Shown here: in pieces, positions 34,777 to 49,000 of the stretch
Layout: every line of letters begins with the position of its first letter
Numbering within the stretch: the stretch's first letter is position 1
DNA from: Durusdinium trenchii
Lineage: Eukaryota; Sar; Dinophyceae; Suessiales; Symbiodiniaceae
NCBI GenBank assembly: GCA_963970005.1
Contig: CAXAMN010027406.1
Location: 483,220-547,219 of the forward strand
Direction of reading: 5' to 3'
DNA: 64,000 nucleotides
Translations under genes and position numbers: made by a program
The notes under the pieces: generated by a model
The model's input: only the letters and a program-made list of their open reading frames with translations
The model's database searches: none
Told to the model about the DNA's origin: nothing

Positions 34777-35897
34777 TTCTCCGAACCTGAGTGATTCCTG
34801 TTTGGGAACACCATCGGAAATATTGCTAATCTTGATGTTATCAGAAGAGGCGCCCCAGCTGCGGGGAAGGAGGGGCCCTTAGAATCAGAACCCCTCCCAA
34901 CAAACAGCTTTCTTTGGGCAAGGGCTTCACACCGTCGAAATTCAAACTTAACCAGCAAAAAAGGTGAGGTCAACATCTTTCTCTTCAACAATCCGGTGGC
35001 CCCTGTTTTGGGCATCCGACATCGCGACATATCGCGACCATCGCTCTGTTCAACAGATTGTTTCTGTCAAATGTGCCTGTGATCCAATTCACTGTGGCGC
35101 AACTAATAGTGGTGGACCATACAGCTCCTGTTTCATCCTACACTCCTCGCAATATCCTCCAACAAGTCACCCTCCCAAGCAGCATTCTGGCCTCTATGAT
35201 TCGTAAACTTGGGTTTAATTGGTGAGAGTTTGGTGCTCTTCTGCCACGGTGAAGTAGATCAATGACACCCCAATGCAAGGTTTTCTCGGTGGCAAAGGTG
35301 ACTATGTGCCATGCCGATCTTAAGGTGACCACCGCGTAAATCGAAGAGATGAATCTGATCTGTTATAGAATGCTTGAAGTCTCGATATCAATTGGTGGCC
35401 GAAGATGTTCATCGAACTCCTCCAAAAAACGCCTTCGGGGGTCCGAAAGCCACCGCCAAAGCCTTGAAGGGATACTGGTGAACATTCGAACTCTATCCAA
35501 TTTTGAGGCTGCCGCGAGTTTGAGCAAAACACAGTGAGAAAAACCTGTGCGCAGGGGGCTGATGTAGCGAAATCCAGCTGTGCCATGGTGCTCACCCTGT
35601 TCATCCCTTCTGAAAACAAGCCACAGATACGTCTTGTTCTTGGTGAATCGCTCCTTGGCCTATTTGTCCTGCGCAGCGAGATCTCAGCGATTTCCGTTTT
35701 GTGGGTGAAGCCAAAGGTTGCTCTGGAGTTGCTGGAGGATGACAAGGCACGCCTAAGACGTGGCCCGTGCAAATCAATGGCCCTAATCTTTTGACATAGG
35801 AAGCCAAAGGCAGGGGAGACCTCCCAAATGACCATCTACAAGAGCTCGCACTTTTCAGCAGCTGGCACGCATGCCCAAATGAGTTAGTCACTGTGTT

Positions 35898-38700
35898 TCA
35901 AATGGATTTGGATGGAGTCATGCCGTTTTCAGGCACTTCAGCCTTCAGCTGGGGGTCCGTTCCAAATCCTCTGGAGTTTCTAGTGGTCAGCCACCACAAG
36001 AAGAAAGTAGGCAAAAGCGATGCAGGGACACACAAGGCCGGCCCCCACATCTCGCCCGCGTAGTCCACACTCACTTGCAAAATGCCATGCACTGCGACAT
36101 TGGCCACAAGAACAACTCCAACTGCCAGCAACTTGCGGAAGATCAGGCAGCATCGGGAGGAGAACCGAATCACCAGAATAATAAGTGCAACTCCTGCTGG
36201 AGCCAGCAGAAACACACTGATGAGACCAATGATGCTCATGCCTATTGCCCCAAAAGGATCCCGTCTGTACAATCTGGCAGCGGCAAAGTCGAAGTTCACC
36301 CACATGCAAGGAAGAGCTGAAGTGACTACCAAGGAATATGGACAAAACATCCCTAAAGAGTAGCTTAACGCATCTTTCAACCTGCTCCGCACCGACATTT
36401 CAAACTCCTCAATAGAGCCAAACCACTGTTGAACGCACTGTACCATAACATGGCGGTCACATGGTATGTCTTCTCCGCTTGGATCTTTATGATTCACCGA
36501 GCAGCAATAGCATTTTGCATCTGCAACGCTAAAATTCCGCAACTCCTCCTGCATCTTCTCAACGCTCAAGACGTGGTGAACTGCAACTGTGGACAGCAAC
36601 CAACCATAAGCACAGTAGCCAAAGAGGAGAATGTATGTCGTCACTTGGCTACCAAAGGGTAGCACAACGTAGAAGCCCCACATCAAGAAGTTCCAGATAA
36701 TCGATGCAATCACGAACTGTGCAAGAGAGGTAGGCAGGACCACCACATCCTTATCCTCGTGGGTCTTCAAGAACGCTGCCAACTCGAAAATGCACCACAG
36801 CCTGAGCTTGAGAGTGGAAATCACTTATCACCATGCGAGTGTGAACACACAAGGAACAAGGGTGAACTTTGCTTGTGATTCTTCCTTTATTGGAATCGTT
36901 GCCTGGTCCTTTGCTGGAATCTTACTTCCGGGCGCAGTTTGTTCATGTTTTTTCTTCTGACTTGGTTGCTGTTTCGAATCCTCAGCCCGACCCCCTCCCG
37001 CATTAGCAAGAAGTGTTCGACCGGTATTGACTGCCAAATGACGCGGATCGTCTTCAAGTCTCTTCCTTCTAGCTAGTGTGGGCACGCGCTTGGATTACTT
37101 TTGGCTTGGCTTGGCGCAATCCATCCTCTCGCGATCCAGCCTTTGGAAGTTTCGCATTCAATTGCGTTCACGTGCACCTGCTTGAAGGGCTCGCAAGAAC
37201 GACCACACGGATGCATGAGGCGCTGCCCCGCGGCTAAGCATGGAACCCATTTTCCGACTGTTTGCTTCTAAACTATACTTGTTGAACGTCTAGACTCTAA
37301 ACACTCAAGTTTGATCGGATTCTTGGAACAATCTACCTTGATTGATGTGACACTCACATTTCTATTTACTAGGTTTGAGTCAAAACTCCTGGAAGATAAA
37401 AGTCCTTAATAATGATATTGAATTTTCATGAATTTTCAATATGTTCACCTGACAAATGCCTCTGACTTCCAACCTGCGTCAACCAGTATTCAAATTCGAC
37501 GGAGAAACTTCTCCCACACCATTCCCTGCATCCGTGCGCGAATCTGACATCTTCCGAACCGTGCACGCAGAAAAACACCTGTTCGGTCAGTGATGTGCAG
37601 TCTACTGGTGCGCGTAGGAAAGATCGAAGCCACCGAGCCACCCTTCGTTTCAATATGATTCAATATGCCTTTACAGTACATACATAATCCTATGTGTATA
37701 TTATACATATAGAAAATACAAAAGTGCGGCAATTCGCACAGGTCATCGTGCAAATGAACACTTCCCCAGCAGAACATTTGGTCCAAAATGTTCCAACACC
37801 TTGGAAGTACATAAACCAAGATTATATAAAGGTACCCAGATTCTTTAGTCTGGGTTCCTGTTCGTACCCCCTGTCAATTTAGCAGCATAAAACATCATAA
37901 AACCTCATGATTTGTCCAAAGATTCTGTTCCCAGATGGGGTGCAGCTTTAAGGCCAAAAGGGTTGGTATATAGGTATGGCAAAGAACCAATGCTCAGGGG
38001 TCCCCCAAAAAATAACAAACAAGTGCCTAGAAGCCGCTGGCAATAGGTGCTTTCCCAAATCACCAAGAGCTTTCTCGATCGCTTCAGGCATGCACCGATA
38101 TTCAACACACCCTCCGCTTTCTCATGCTCATCCCTTTGGTTGATGCAAAGGCGATCCAAAAAGACCGGCTCCTTCGGAGCGCGGAAGATCAACACCAACA
38201 CGAAGCAAAGCACGGCAGTGCAAACCGTCCATGGTGCCACGAAGAGCGGCTCTGAGCCCCAACGAGCCGCTTTCCTGAAGCCTGGTAGAAGATCGAACAT
38301 GAAAAGGATCATCGCTAGCAGGGCCATCAAGTTGCTGACAATGACAGCAGCTTTCCAGTTGTAGAAAAGTAGCAAGGTCAGCGTCTTGGACCAACGTGAC
38401 GCCTGCCAGCTGTGGGAGATGAATTTTGCAATCTCCTCCACTACCAAGCTGTGTTTGAACTCCACCTGTGTGGATGTGCGCAGGACTCGACCAAACCTCC
38501 TGAGCACCCGATGAATGGGTACGGCTCGCAGGAACTTCCGGTTGGTCAAGTCCATGCGTGAGAGCCACGACACCACCAGGTCCATGTCCGTCTCTGCGTG
38601 CTCTGCCGCCGGCTCTGCCGGCTCCGCCGTGCTTGCCGGATCGACCAAGACCGGCACCGGACTCGCGATCCCCTCGTTGGAGGGAACGGATGCATCGACG
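35898..38700 (-). CDS. Two-exon multipass membrane protein with SHSW and DRLCINQ motifs
   Basis: Exon 1 is about 38700-38035 and exon 2 is 36801-35898 (stop). The junction CAGCG/GCTTCT...CTCAG/GCTG, a GC-AG intron of about 1.23 kb, joins WESTYCQRL to LWCIFELAAFLKTHED. Exon 1 has an acidic/Pro-Ala N region (an ATG at 38585), then KFISHSWQASRWSK, two hydrophobic segments, and FLDRLCINQRDEHEKAEG. Exon 2 has about six hydrophobic segments (LAQFVIASIIWNFLMWGFY, TTYILLFGYCAYGWLLS and others) with a Cys-rich loop (CYCCSV). The SHSW, D-x-x-CI-x-Q and LWCxFELA string recurs, to my memory, in large protist families and recalls the TIR-like fold of some plant and fungal proteins. That likeness is inference and no function is assigned. 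The 5' end is uncertain: an acceptor-like TTTTTTTCCACTGCCGCTGGAG lies at about 38735. Confidence 0.65.
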
Positions 38701-38799
38701 GGCTCGATCTCAATGGCTCCAGCGGCAGTGGAAAAAAAGAGAAAATTCGCCTTCGGTTGGGCGGAAAATGATGGAAAATGGCTTTCCTGAAGCTTGAGT

Positions 38800-41690
38800 A
38801 GAAGTTCTAGTATAGCTGTTGGTTTGTTGAGCTGGAAAAAGAAGAAAGAGGTACGAGTACAAGAGCGACGCCTCGCTCTAGGCTGGAAGAGCAGATGACG
38901 CACCAGGAAAGTAGATGGCACAACTCCTCTTGATTTGGTGATCGGCTGTAGTCAGTCAAGCTCTCATTAGATTCCTTAGATCTATTTTTCGGAGGTTTGC
39001 CATCTACGAACTTCTTCTGGTGTACTGCTTTTCTTTGCCTCTCGCCCCTTGATCCAGTCCGGCGATGTTGCAGCCCAATCCCGAGATTGGTGTTATCCAA
39101 AGCTTTTTGCCAGATCTGATCGCATTCTTGATTGAATTGATTGACATTTTATAATTGACAATTCAACAACGTCACCATATAATTGAATACTATCTGTTCC
39201 GCTCCAAATTCAAAAGACACATGGGTGCATCACACACAAACTAACTCAATACAGTACAAAGCGCAAATAATATCTCAATGAATCTCAATGAGGTGTCTCT
39301 CCGATCTCCGCTGGAGTCTCGTCCAATCACCCAGATCTCGTCCGCTGCAACCGGTCCATCCCGGTCAGAGCTTCTCCACAAGATCGTCTTGAAACCGGCC
39401 TGAGAGTATCCGAATGGAAGAGGCAGGTTATCGCAGCACCTACTCGATTGAGTTGCATGAGTTGAGTGGTGGTCAGTCCGGTGTCCAAGTGACACACCGT
39501 CAGAATACCTGTTGTACTGTTACATAATATATGATTCATAGTAGACATTAAATAGAGATGTTCGGACGTATCCAGGACATATCCAGTGACCGGCCTCGGA
39601 GTTGGAGCCCAGCAAGAAAGCACTTCACCCAAAAGAAGGCAGAAAACCCCTCCCTCCGACCATAGAATCTGATAGACTGTGCTCTTTCCTATCTGCCATG
39701 AGGAAATCGTCACATATCAGCACCAGTTTTGACGGAGCTCCAGCTGCCTTCCAATAACACATCCCGTTGATTCTCTTTGCATCTCGAAAGCTCATTGGTT
39801 GCTGGGGGCAGGCCCACTTCATTCCGTCCGAAGTCATCCAAGGGCAAACCACCCCCCATCCGAATACTTGGCAGCTTTCATTGAGCACGTCTTGGAGGGT
39901 GGGTGATTCTGATTCATCAGATCAGCAACATGAGGTGCCGCAGTCGTCTGCAAAAGCAGCTTATATAACGACATTAAGCTCGAACGACGAAGCGCTGGGC
40001 GAGAGCAGAGCGGATCTGGTGGAGGATGGAAGGTCGAAGGATGGAAAGCAGCTGTGGGTAGCCGCGGTAGCCTCCTTTCCCACTCAGTCAGGGAACTGAC
40101 TATCACTGGCTCTGTGCCTGCATCTTCCTTCGACCTTAGAGTGTGGGATACTAGATTCGCCTCCATGGGTTCGGGTCTCAACTGAAATTCGTCCAGTACA
40201 GATGAAAAGCATACAAAAGCCAGGCCAGGCCTGGGCATGTCCAGTTCCAGCTTCCTTGAACCAGCAACCAGCCACCTTATCAACCTATCATCCACCTGTC
40301 TGTGCCCTACTTGCTTGCCCTTTCTGCATCAAATCAACCCTCAGTCAGCCACACCTCACCCTCAGCCTCAGTCAGGCACCTCCTCCACGGTCGACTGCAT
40401 GGATCGATCAACAAGGCAGTTTCAGAGCCCAAAATGCTGCAGGTTTTGGTCGACAATTAAACCAAGCCATGGTGGCGTCCAACTTCAGCTGGATAATGAT
40501 ACACCATGCCAATGCCATTATCTACGTCCACATCTGTCCACGTGCGGATCAACCACTGCATTGGTCCTTCAATGCATCCCCTCAACCAAAACACACCATC
40601 CCCTCCACCTTCTGCATGCTTGAACCCAACTGTTTGGTGCACAATAACCAAAGCAGTCCAAGGAAACTGTTCCAATCATGAGGATTAATTCTTAGCACCA
40701 TGTGGCACTGAAAAACGGATTGGTCACCGTCACCGGTGATTGTTAATTGATGAGGACATACTGTTTCATGGAATGACGGCATTGGAACCAATCCCCTGAT
40801 CCTCAGCTTGGAAAACCAGCGAATTTGCAATGGTTGGATCATCGGACAGTTGTTGTCCAGCATCCACACGGAAGATCCGAGGCAAAACTTCACCGGCCAT
40901 GCGGAAAATACCTGTGCAGAATCCTGTGCCCAACTTCTGCAACCACACCCAGAGAACAAGGCCTCTTGTTTCCGCAAGATAAACAAATTCTGGACTTTTT
41001 GTGGTCAACTGACTCTACTTCACTGCTCCAAAAATACACATCTGCAATGACCATGAACAGCTCTGGGAATCTGAGATGCCAAACCTGAAGCTTCGTACAC
41101 GGAGTCCGTCAATTTGGTGCCCCAGAAGTGGGGATTCCAGACCAAGGGCAAACAGTGAGGCCTTCTGGGCGTCCCGAATCGTCGGGTATCGTTCTCTCAG
41201 CCGCTATTCATCATGGTAATGGATTTGTCCTGAGGGGCAAACTTGGCCAAAGTTGGAGCTGTTATAGCTGCCCTAGCTGTGTGTTTCATCGAAATATAGA
41301 CATGTGACACACAGACCTATATGTGTGTACATAATATAAATATACAAATATCAACACAAAATCATAAGCAACTGCTGGCCTGTCACACAAGTGCAGAATA
41401 GTACCGGGATCTTTGACATATGGCCTCGTGTAACCACCTCATGATACCAGTGTCGCTGGCATCCCCATGCCAATGAATAGTGATCAGGCCAAATGCTGGC
41501 CAACCCTATAAACACACCTGTGTCCCAAGCCTCAAGCTCAAAACTTGTCAAAGGACAGTGAGCCGACAAGACTCAACATGTGATTTATCTTTCGAAGATG
41601 AAAGCTCTGCGGAATAGACAAAAACTGCTAATTCTACGGCCACATCTGCTGCCCGAGCTTGTTAGTTTTGTGATTTCTTTCTTATTCTGT
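38800..41690. other. Mostly unresolved stretch
   Basis: No gene I can support. A minus-strand frame at 39241-39888 has protein-like pieces (KRINGMCYWKAAGAPSKLV, PTPRPVTGYVLDTSEHL, RDGPVAADEIWVIGRDSSG) that might be exons of a beta-rich protein, but I could not fix junctions. Confidence 0.35.
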
Positions 41691-43063
41691 CTTGATGTCA
41701 CCCACACCTAAGTGAAATTCAAACGTGCCTGAAAGGTGGCCATATCCGCCTTGAGTTCAGGATCTGTTAGGACCTGAGTTCGCTGACGCCATGGGTTCCT
41801 GCTTCTTTTCTTTCTTTCTCTCCCTTTCAGCGCTTGGGGCAAATGAGCATTTCCAAGCCCAACCAGGCAGGTTCCGACTGATGCAGCAGCATCTGTCAGC
41901 AAAATCACGCAACGTCTCATTTCAAGCTGAAGACCGCCCAACTTCTGACTACTCCTCCCATGTGTCTGGTCTCATCTTGGAGGATCCGCACCACTCGACA
42001 CCTGAGGATCCGCACGTGAAGCATGAAAATGCCCTTGGACTTGAACGCCGCATCCATAGCGCCTGGCGCGTTTTTGGCTCACCGCCATTGATCCGCACTG
42101 GAGATGGAGATCACCCCCTGCCAAAACCTCCAGGAGAACACTGTTCGAGGGTGATGGTGGAGAAAGCGAGAGCCCTTGAAGGCCGATGAAACATGATGAA
42201 ATTATATATATATATATTAATTGCGACATTCATGCGCAGGAAATGTAATTACTGTCCTTGGTCCTCCTGCAATGAATCGGCGTTTGTTTGCTGCAGGTGA
42301 GAGCCCCGTTGAAACGATAAACAGAAATCTGTTCTGTCTGTGTGGGAAGCTCCAAGCACCCTTCCAGGATCCAACGAGTCAATGGATATCCGCCCAAACG
42401 AGGGCAATCCGAAGGAAACGAGTCATGCTCGATTGTGCCTGGAAAACTGTCCAATTCCCATCCGCAAACAGTATAGGATTTGGCAAATGCATGTGCAGTG
42501 GCACTGCGGAACTATCCGCTACATAGCACTCAAATCATTTGAGCACAAGGAATTGCATGGAATTGCCCTGAGCCAAAGATTGTCCAACAAAAACAGAGAT
42601 TCCATGGTAGCCCCCAAAGGCACCAGTTGGCAAAAGAACAAAGGTAAATTGGTAACTCCCACTTGGTTGAGGAAGAGTCATGCGTCTTCCCCTGCAAAAG
42701 GCAAAATGCAAAGGCAAACTCATAGTTGGTAGATACATGTAGATACCCTGAAGTGGTTCGTTCCACGTAATGTGCACGCAATGTAGCACCCCCATAGTTT
42801 TTTCCTCACCTTCGAGCTGCTCGCAAGAGGAGACCTGCAGGCAGCACACTGCCCTGTTTGGGCCTTCACCTGTGTTTGGGCCTCCAAAATTGGTCCCCAC
42901 AGGCCGCAACAAACTCGTCAACAAAACCGTAGAGCATCTTGTGTCAACGTCTTCACCGCAAATCAAAAAGCAGCTGAACCACTACAGGTCTGACTCGTTT
43001 GTCCCAGTCTTCCACCCGTTCAACGAATTCAAAGAGAATGCCAACAGCCACAACCTCTCTGAC

Positions 43064-46000
43064 GATTCCGCCTGGAGGCCATCGCCACCGTAAGCTTTCG
43101 CAAGCATGACAAAGTCGATATTGCTCACCAAGTCACAGCCCTCTGCCTCGAAAACCCATTTTGACAGGTTTGTTTCATCATCTTTGATTTTTGACAGGTT
43201 TGGCCAATTATTTGGGCGTGCATCCACTTCAAGGGAAGAAGAAGACTGTAGTCGTTAAATGGAAACGTGGTCTCGGAGACAGACATGTTGGAAAAATAGA
43301 GTTCGTAATCGTGTTCTTCATGTTCTAGTAGTCAAGCACTTTCAGCAAAACACAAAACTATGAAACTATTTATCCTTTCAATTCCGGGTAGCCATCGATT
43401 TCAACAGACTGCCATCAGCTTCACAACAATGTGATCATATGTGATCACCTCAATGTTGTCATCGACGAGTTGTGTCGACCATTTTCGTTGATTACATGGA
43501 TGATGCGACTAACACTCTGAACTGAACCCAACTCGGGCTTTCAAAGTTGGCTGTAGACACAGCCCAATAGCAGTGAACCACCCTCACGATGAGGAAGTTG
43601 AGGAAAAACACATGTTCAGGAACACATGAAGTCAACCCTTACGGTGCCTGTTAAACTGTTATTCAGCCGTTAGAGGACGCAGAATGACAGGCACTCACTC
43701 TGAATGTTCCACATACAAACGCGCTCGTTTGCAAGCTTCCATCCAGGCGAACCCCCCATCTGCGCATCATCTTGCGTCGATGCAAGGCGTGATTTCTGTG
43801 CTGAGCAGATGGTTCATTCAAATCAGTGGCTCCGACTACCTACACTGTAGGGTCATTGGATATGAAGCTGTGGCCCATTGGAAACCCCAGCTTTGCCCAC
43901 TCCAAGGAATATCTATGCCTGGCTGCACCCTCAAATCCGAAGACAACACGGCCAAGCTTGCTGTTGTCCAGGAGAATGATGACCAAGCCTCAACAATGCA
44001 ACTCCTATCGGTCCTATTGGGCTTCCGAGAGCCCTTTTCTAAGTATAAAGCATCGCTCCTGACTGCCAATGGAACCTACTTTGAAGATCCTGACGTCAGG
44101 GCCAAAAAGCCTAAAATTGACCGTATATAAATTCCGTGTCCATGTCATGCACGCCCCACTGCTAAATTCCACTGTTCCTTTGTCGTGTAATTGGCTGATT
44201 TCCAACGGAGGAAGTCACAGATCCTTTTTGGTCGAAGCCACTGTGCTCGTCGGAGGACTCCTCGAAGACTTGCTTCGCAGTGCCCAGCTCGTTGATGGTC
44301 ATCCTGACAAACCGACGAAGGGCAAACGAGACGCGCAGCTTCAAAGGATCACTGGAGAAAGATGGGGAAAGGCTTGCGACTCTGCCTTTAAACCAAAGTT
44401 ATATAATTTGCCATCATTTGCTACATCCTTGTGAAGCAGAGTTCTTTGTCCTCACAGCTTCTCACTTTTCACTCGACACCATCCCAACAGTGCGGAAACG
44501 TACAGCTTCTGCCAGAAAACATCCTTTTCAGCACCTCTCTAGAGAGTGGTTCTCTAGAGAGTGGTTACTCTGGTACCTCCATCCTGGCACTGGAGCACGA
44601 CATCGGTCATCGGGGACGGGCCGAGACACTGAATCCCTCCATCGCCAGCGACCACCACAGCCCGGCCAGTCGACCCACGAACCAAGCTGGCCACCAAACC
44701 AGCACAAAGGCCGTAGCCCATCGTGCCCAAGCGCTCGGAAGACAAGGTCCTGCAAGCACTGGAGACTGGAGTCGTTGGATCGATCAATCCATCGGAGTTT
44801 CCAACGTGGAATCCGTATCTGCACACAGGAGCCATGAGGCTGCGATGGACCCTGACTGACGAATCCATGAGGATTGGTGGTGTCCATGGGTGTCCAGCCC
44901 ATGATGTCCTCTTTAATCCTCTTTATACATCTTCATATCTTGACCACCTAGGTGAGCATGGTGACAAATGGTTCGACCAAGACTGGTCGAAGACCGTGGC
45001 CTGTCACCTCTTGGTTTGCAGTGGTGTTCATTCAGTTATAATATGTATACAGTATATATATATTAAATTATATTAGATGATTATATAGTGTCATTCCTGC
45101 TGACCAATTGCCTGCAGCCATTCCAAACACTTTGCCGACTGTACTGTTGCTGGAGGTGTCTTGGCACGTCGAGAGGGGAAGTATCAAACTCAGGTCCCAA
45201 AGCAAAAGAAAGCGAGCAAGGCTTATCTTCCGAAGTGCAGGGTTGCATCCTTCGTTTGGAGGCCCAAGTTGATCTTCAAATCAGTGGACTATTCCGGGAA
45301 CAAAAGCCCAGGGTTGGGTAGATCCTCCCAAAACTAGGCAAAAGCTGCAAATGCCTTGCACGAACAAAAACGCTGTGCAAATCCGATCCACCGGCTTCAA
45401 ATGCCGGTCCTTTGCCCCTTGCTCAAGCACGCCGAAAGGCTTGCCCACAAGGTCACGTCACCCACGTCCACACAAAGCACGTCGTTGCTGTCCATCCGAC
45501 TTGACATCTCCTAGCAAACATTGCATCCACTAAGACTGGAGCCGACCGGTGCTTCTGCTATGCAACCATGGCAGTCCTTTTCTGTGAAGAGTCTTCTGCA
45601 AGAATCGTTAGTAGTTTCAGTAGTTTCTGCAGGAAATTGCGCACAAAACTTGACAGGATCTTGTCAGAACTTCTTTGGAGTTAAATATTTGAAGTTGGAG
45701 GCCTGCGCAGGAAGTCTTACTTGGATTCACCTGGTGCACTACATCAGTTGCTGGAACCCAAAACCAAACTTCGGAACTCTTCCTCCATGACAATGGCTGG
45801 ATGGCAATAGTCGCTGCTGCCCATGCTGGTGCATTGGAAGCGGCTTCCAACATAACACCTTGGCAAGGAATTCCAGCAATGCAAGCAAGCTCAACTCAAG
45901 TAGTAAATCCGACCCGTCAATTCAAACAATGAGCTCAAATCAACTCCAACTAGCTACCTGTGTGGAGCAAGAAATTTACAGTAGATGCCCTATCTGGTAA

Positions 46001-49000
46001 GGCCTGCATTGTGGCCTTCCTCCGTGTTGGCACCAACATACACCCTAATACCCTTGCCTCAAAGAAGAACTGCCCGTTTGGAGCACATGCTCAGCTTTTA
46101 ACCTTTGTCCCTCCGAAAGTGCATGGGGATTTCAGCAGTTCCAAGCAAACAGTTGAACAACTGGCTGCACGGCACAGTGCCCCCCCCAAGATAAGTCAGG
46201 CTTGCCTGTTCCAAGCCCTTAGCTTGTAACCCCTTTGCACCCACAGATTCCGGTCGAGATCCACAAAACCTTAACAAAATGCTTGGTGGATCTGGGTCAT
46301 GACCACTCTGGGTCTTCATGCAGCTTAGGTTCACATCTTCCTCCGGAGCTCGCCACTGTCCTGTATGAAGATTGCGCCAAAGCTCCTTGGTCTCCTCTGG
46401 AAGTTCCAACTTCGCTTGTTGGGCCATGGGAGTGGCCAAATGGAGGGTGGCAGCGTCCGGTGCAGTTACGTCCTGAGGCTTGGGAATGACATGTTGTCCA
46501 AGTCTATCTCCCTTAATTACACTAGGGCACCCAAACTTTAAGGGGGGCATCTCTTGGGTCAAGCACATTGTATCATGAACTATGATGCATTAGCTCAATG
46601 ATCACCTAGCCAGTAGGGCAAAAGAAAACAAAAACATAACATAACATAACAATATTTTCCGAAGCGTCCATACCACTATAGGCCAGCTCCCTAGACCAAG
46701 ATTCCATGAGCGACACGGACGGCAGCCGCGGAATGTTTTCTGAAGACAGTCCGACGGAAATGGAAGAGAGACCAGCTGGATTGGGCTCGCCCAGTTCTTT
46801 CAACAAACGGCCCAAGGTATATTTGATCTCTCCCACGATGTCATAGAGGGCTCGATAGCGAGAATTGATTTGGAGGCACATGGCATCTGGCTCGAACTTG
46901 ATCATGGGCCGAATCTGAAGGCCAGCTCGATTGCACAAGAGCAGCGTGTCGTCGTGACTTCCTGCAGTGGACAAGCTTAGTTTTGCAGAGACATGCGTGG
47001 GTTTGGAAAAGATCTTCATGGCTGGTGCTGCTTTCATGTCCATTTACCTCCAGCAAGGCTCTACACAGGTTGTGCTAAGAGTTCCAACATTCCACAAGAA
47101 CAGCTCAAAAAACCCCCTTGCAGGTTTCTACAGTTTGTGCCCAGGGAGTCCAATTTGCACACGGAGGGTCCGATGGAAATGATCAGCTGCGCGCTTTCAA
47201 TGACCTTTGTGGCTTTCTCCAGGCCAGACTTCCCATGCACTCCAATCACACCTCAGCGAAAAGGTGAGGGCACCCAACCAAGCACGGCCGACATGCTGAT
47301 GTTGCGAGAAAAGAGCCAAAAGTGATGGATGTCACAAGCCCTCATGGTCGTGGGGGTGTGCACTCAAGTGAAGACATGGTGGCCTGTACGAAGTCACGCT
47401 GTCTATGTGGCACTGTCAAAAGCATCGTTCAATCTCATGAAAGTTTGCCGATTCTGTGCTCAGACTTGGGATAAGGCCATCGTTAACTGCCCCACCAAAA
47501 GCATGCTTTCCTGACATCTTTACCCTGTGGCTTTCCATGATGGTACGTCTGTGGTAGTTGTGAGATAGGCTCAGCTGAGATAAGCTCATCTGACCCAAGC
47601 CTAACCCTGTACCCTCCTGTGGTGGGTCAACCAAGTGAGGCGCCCACCAAAACCCACATGGGTCAGCAAACCTTTGCTTGGACAAAAAATGAAGATCATG
47701 GATCAACAGAATGGAGCTGGACCCAGTAATCAAGCATTTGTCAGGAGTGGTGCCAACAGATCACCATCTCAATTACACCCACAAGGGTGTTCACTGTTCA
47801 ATCGGAAGTACTTATACTTATATACATACCTCTTTCATCCCCCTCCATGCGTCACCTCAAATTGAGCCCTACCTGGTTACCTTGTGGTGAGTTCTCCACC
47901 AAAGGCGCCGAAGGCCAAGGGATGGGCCTCGTTCACCACGCCTTTGGCATCTAAGCCTGCGCGTTTCGTTCGGTTTGGCCGGAACCCCCCTGAGCCCTCA
48001 TAGCTCTCAAAGCCCTAAGCTCACGTTGAGCAATCATGAGAGCACCTAAGGGCAGGTAGCCCTTTGGCAGAAATTGATTGGCAAGAGGCAAGAGGACGGT
48101 CTTTTCGATGTTTGGTTGTTGGTTTTGAATGGTTTTGACGCTTTTTCATTGAGGATAGGATCTGCCGTCTGAGGTAGTAAAGATGTACTCGCATGATCTC
48201 CATGTAAGAGCCCTCAGTCTCCACGAAGGCCTCACAACCAACCCCCACCTGCAACCTCAACCCTGAATTCCTCACAAAGCCCTTCACCCAACAAACAAGC
48301 ACCAATTACAGTCACTACAGTCTCAAAAAGAGCCACCCCCCAAATCCACCCACCTGCTCACTCTGAACAGTAACAACCATCTGTATATTCTCCGCACCCG
48401 TGTTCCACTGGGTTCCCCCCCACGTGTGAGCACCGGCGCATGGATTCGTTCCGCCAGCTTCAGGATCTCCTCCCCCGCGCCCACCGCCCGGTGTCCGCAG
48501 GCAATGACGCAGCGCCCGGCGCCGCGCTCCGCGGCGGCGCGGAGCTCGGAAGCCACGTTCCTGGAAACAAAAACATGCCTGGCATGTGGACACATCATAG
48601 AAAGTTACCTAGAAGAGAGTGAGGTAGAGTGGCAGTGTGGGTGGTAACGAGTGTGGGTTGGGGAGTCCGGCAGGTTTATTAGCGGGAAGGACTGGGGTTG
48701 GGAGGGATGATATTATGTATATATATATATAGAGGATGTGGGGGAGGTTGATTTTTCCTTAGAGCAGCTTGCAAAACAATTATGGGACGGTGGGACTGGC
48801 GGAAGTTTGATGTTCTTCATCCAAATTTGCTTGGAAATGATGAGGAACTGAATTCCGTCTGACACTCATAGCATGAACTTCTCTCTCATAAAAGTGGCTG
48901 GCCGGGGTTCTGACAGCTTGCCAAGTCTGAAGTCAAAACAACCATGGAGAAAGTATGGCACGGCCAACGTGTGTTCATATTCTGACAAGGATGCCCATTG

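Noticed and set aside
36828-37085. Minus-strand frame of 85 codons between the two membrane-protein exons
   Set aside because: It lies within the deduced intron and is low-complexity; not needed to join the exons in frame.
44695-44725. A spliced-leader copy suggested by GGCCGTAGCCCAT
   Set aside because: Only 8 to 10 bases match and the conserved TTTTGGCTCAAG end is absent; chance is likely.
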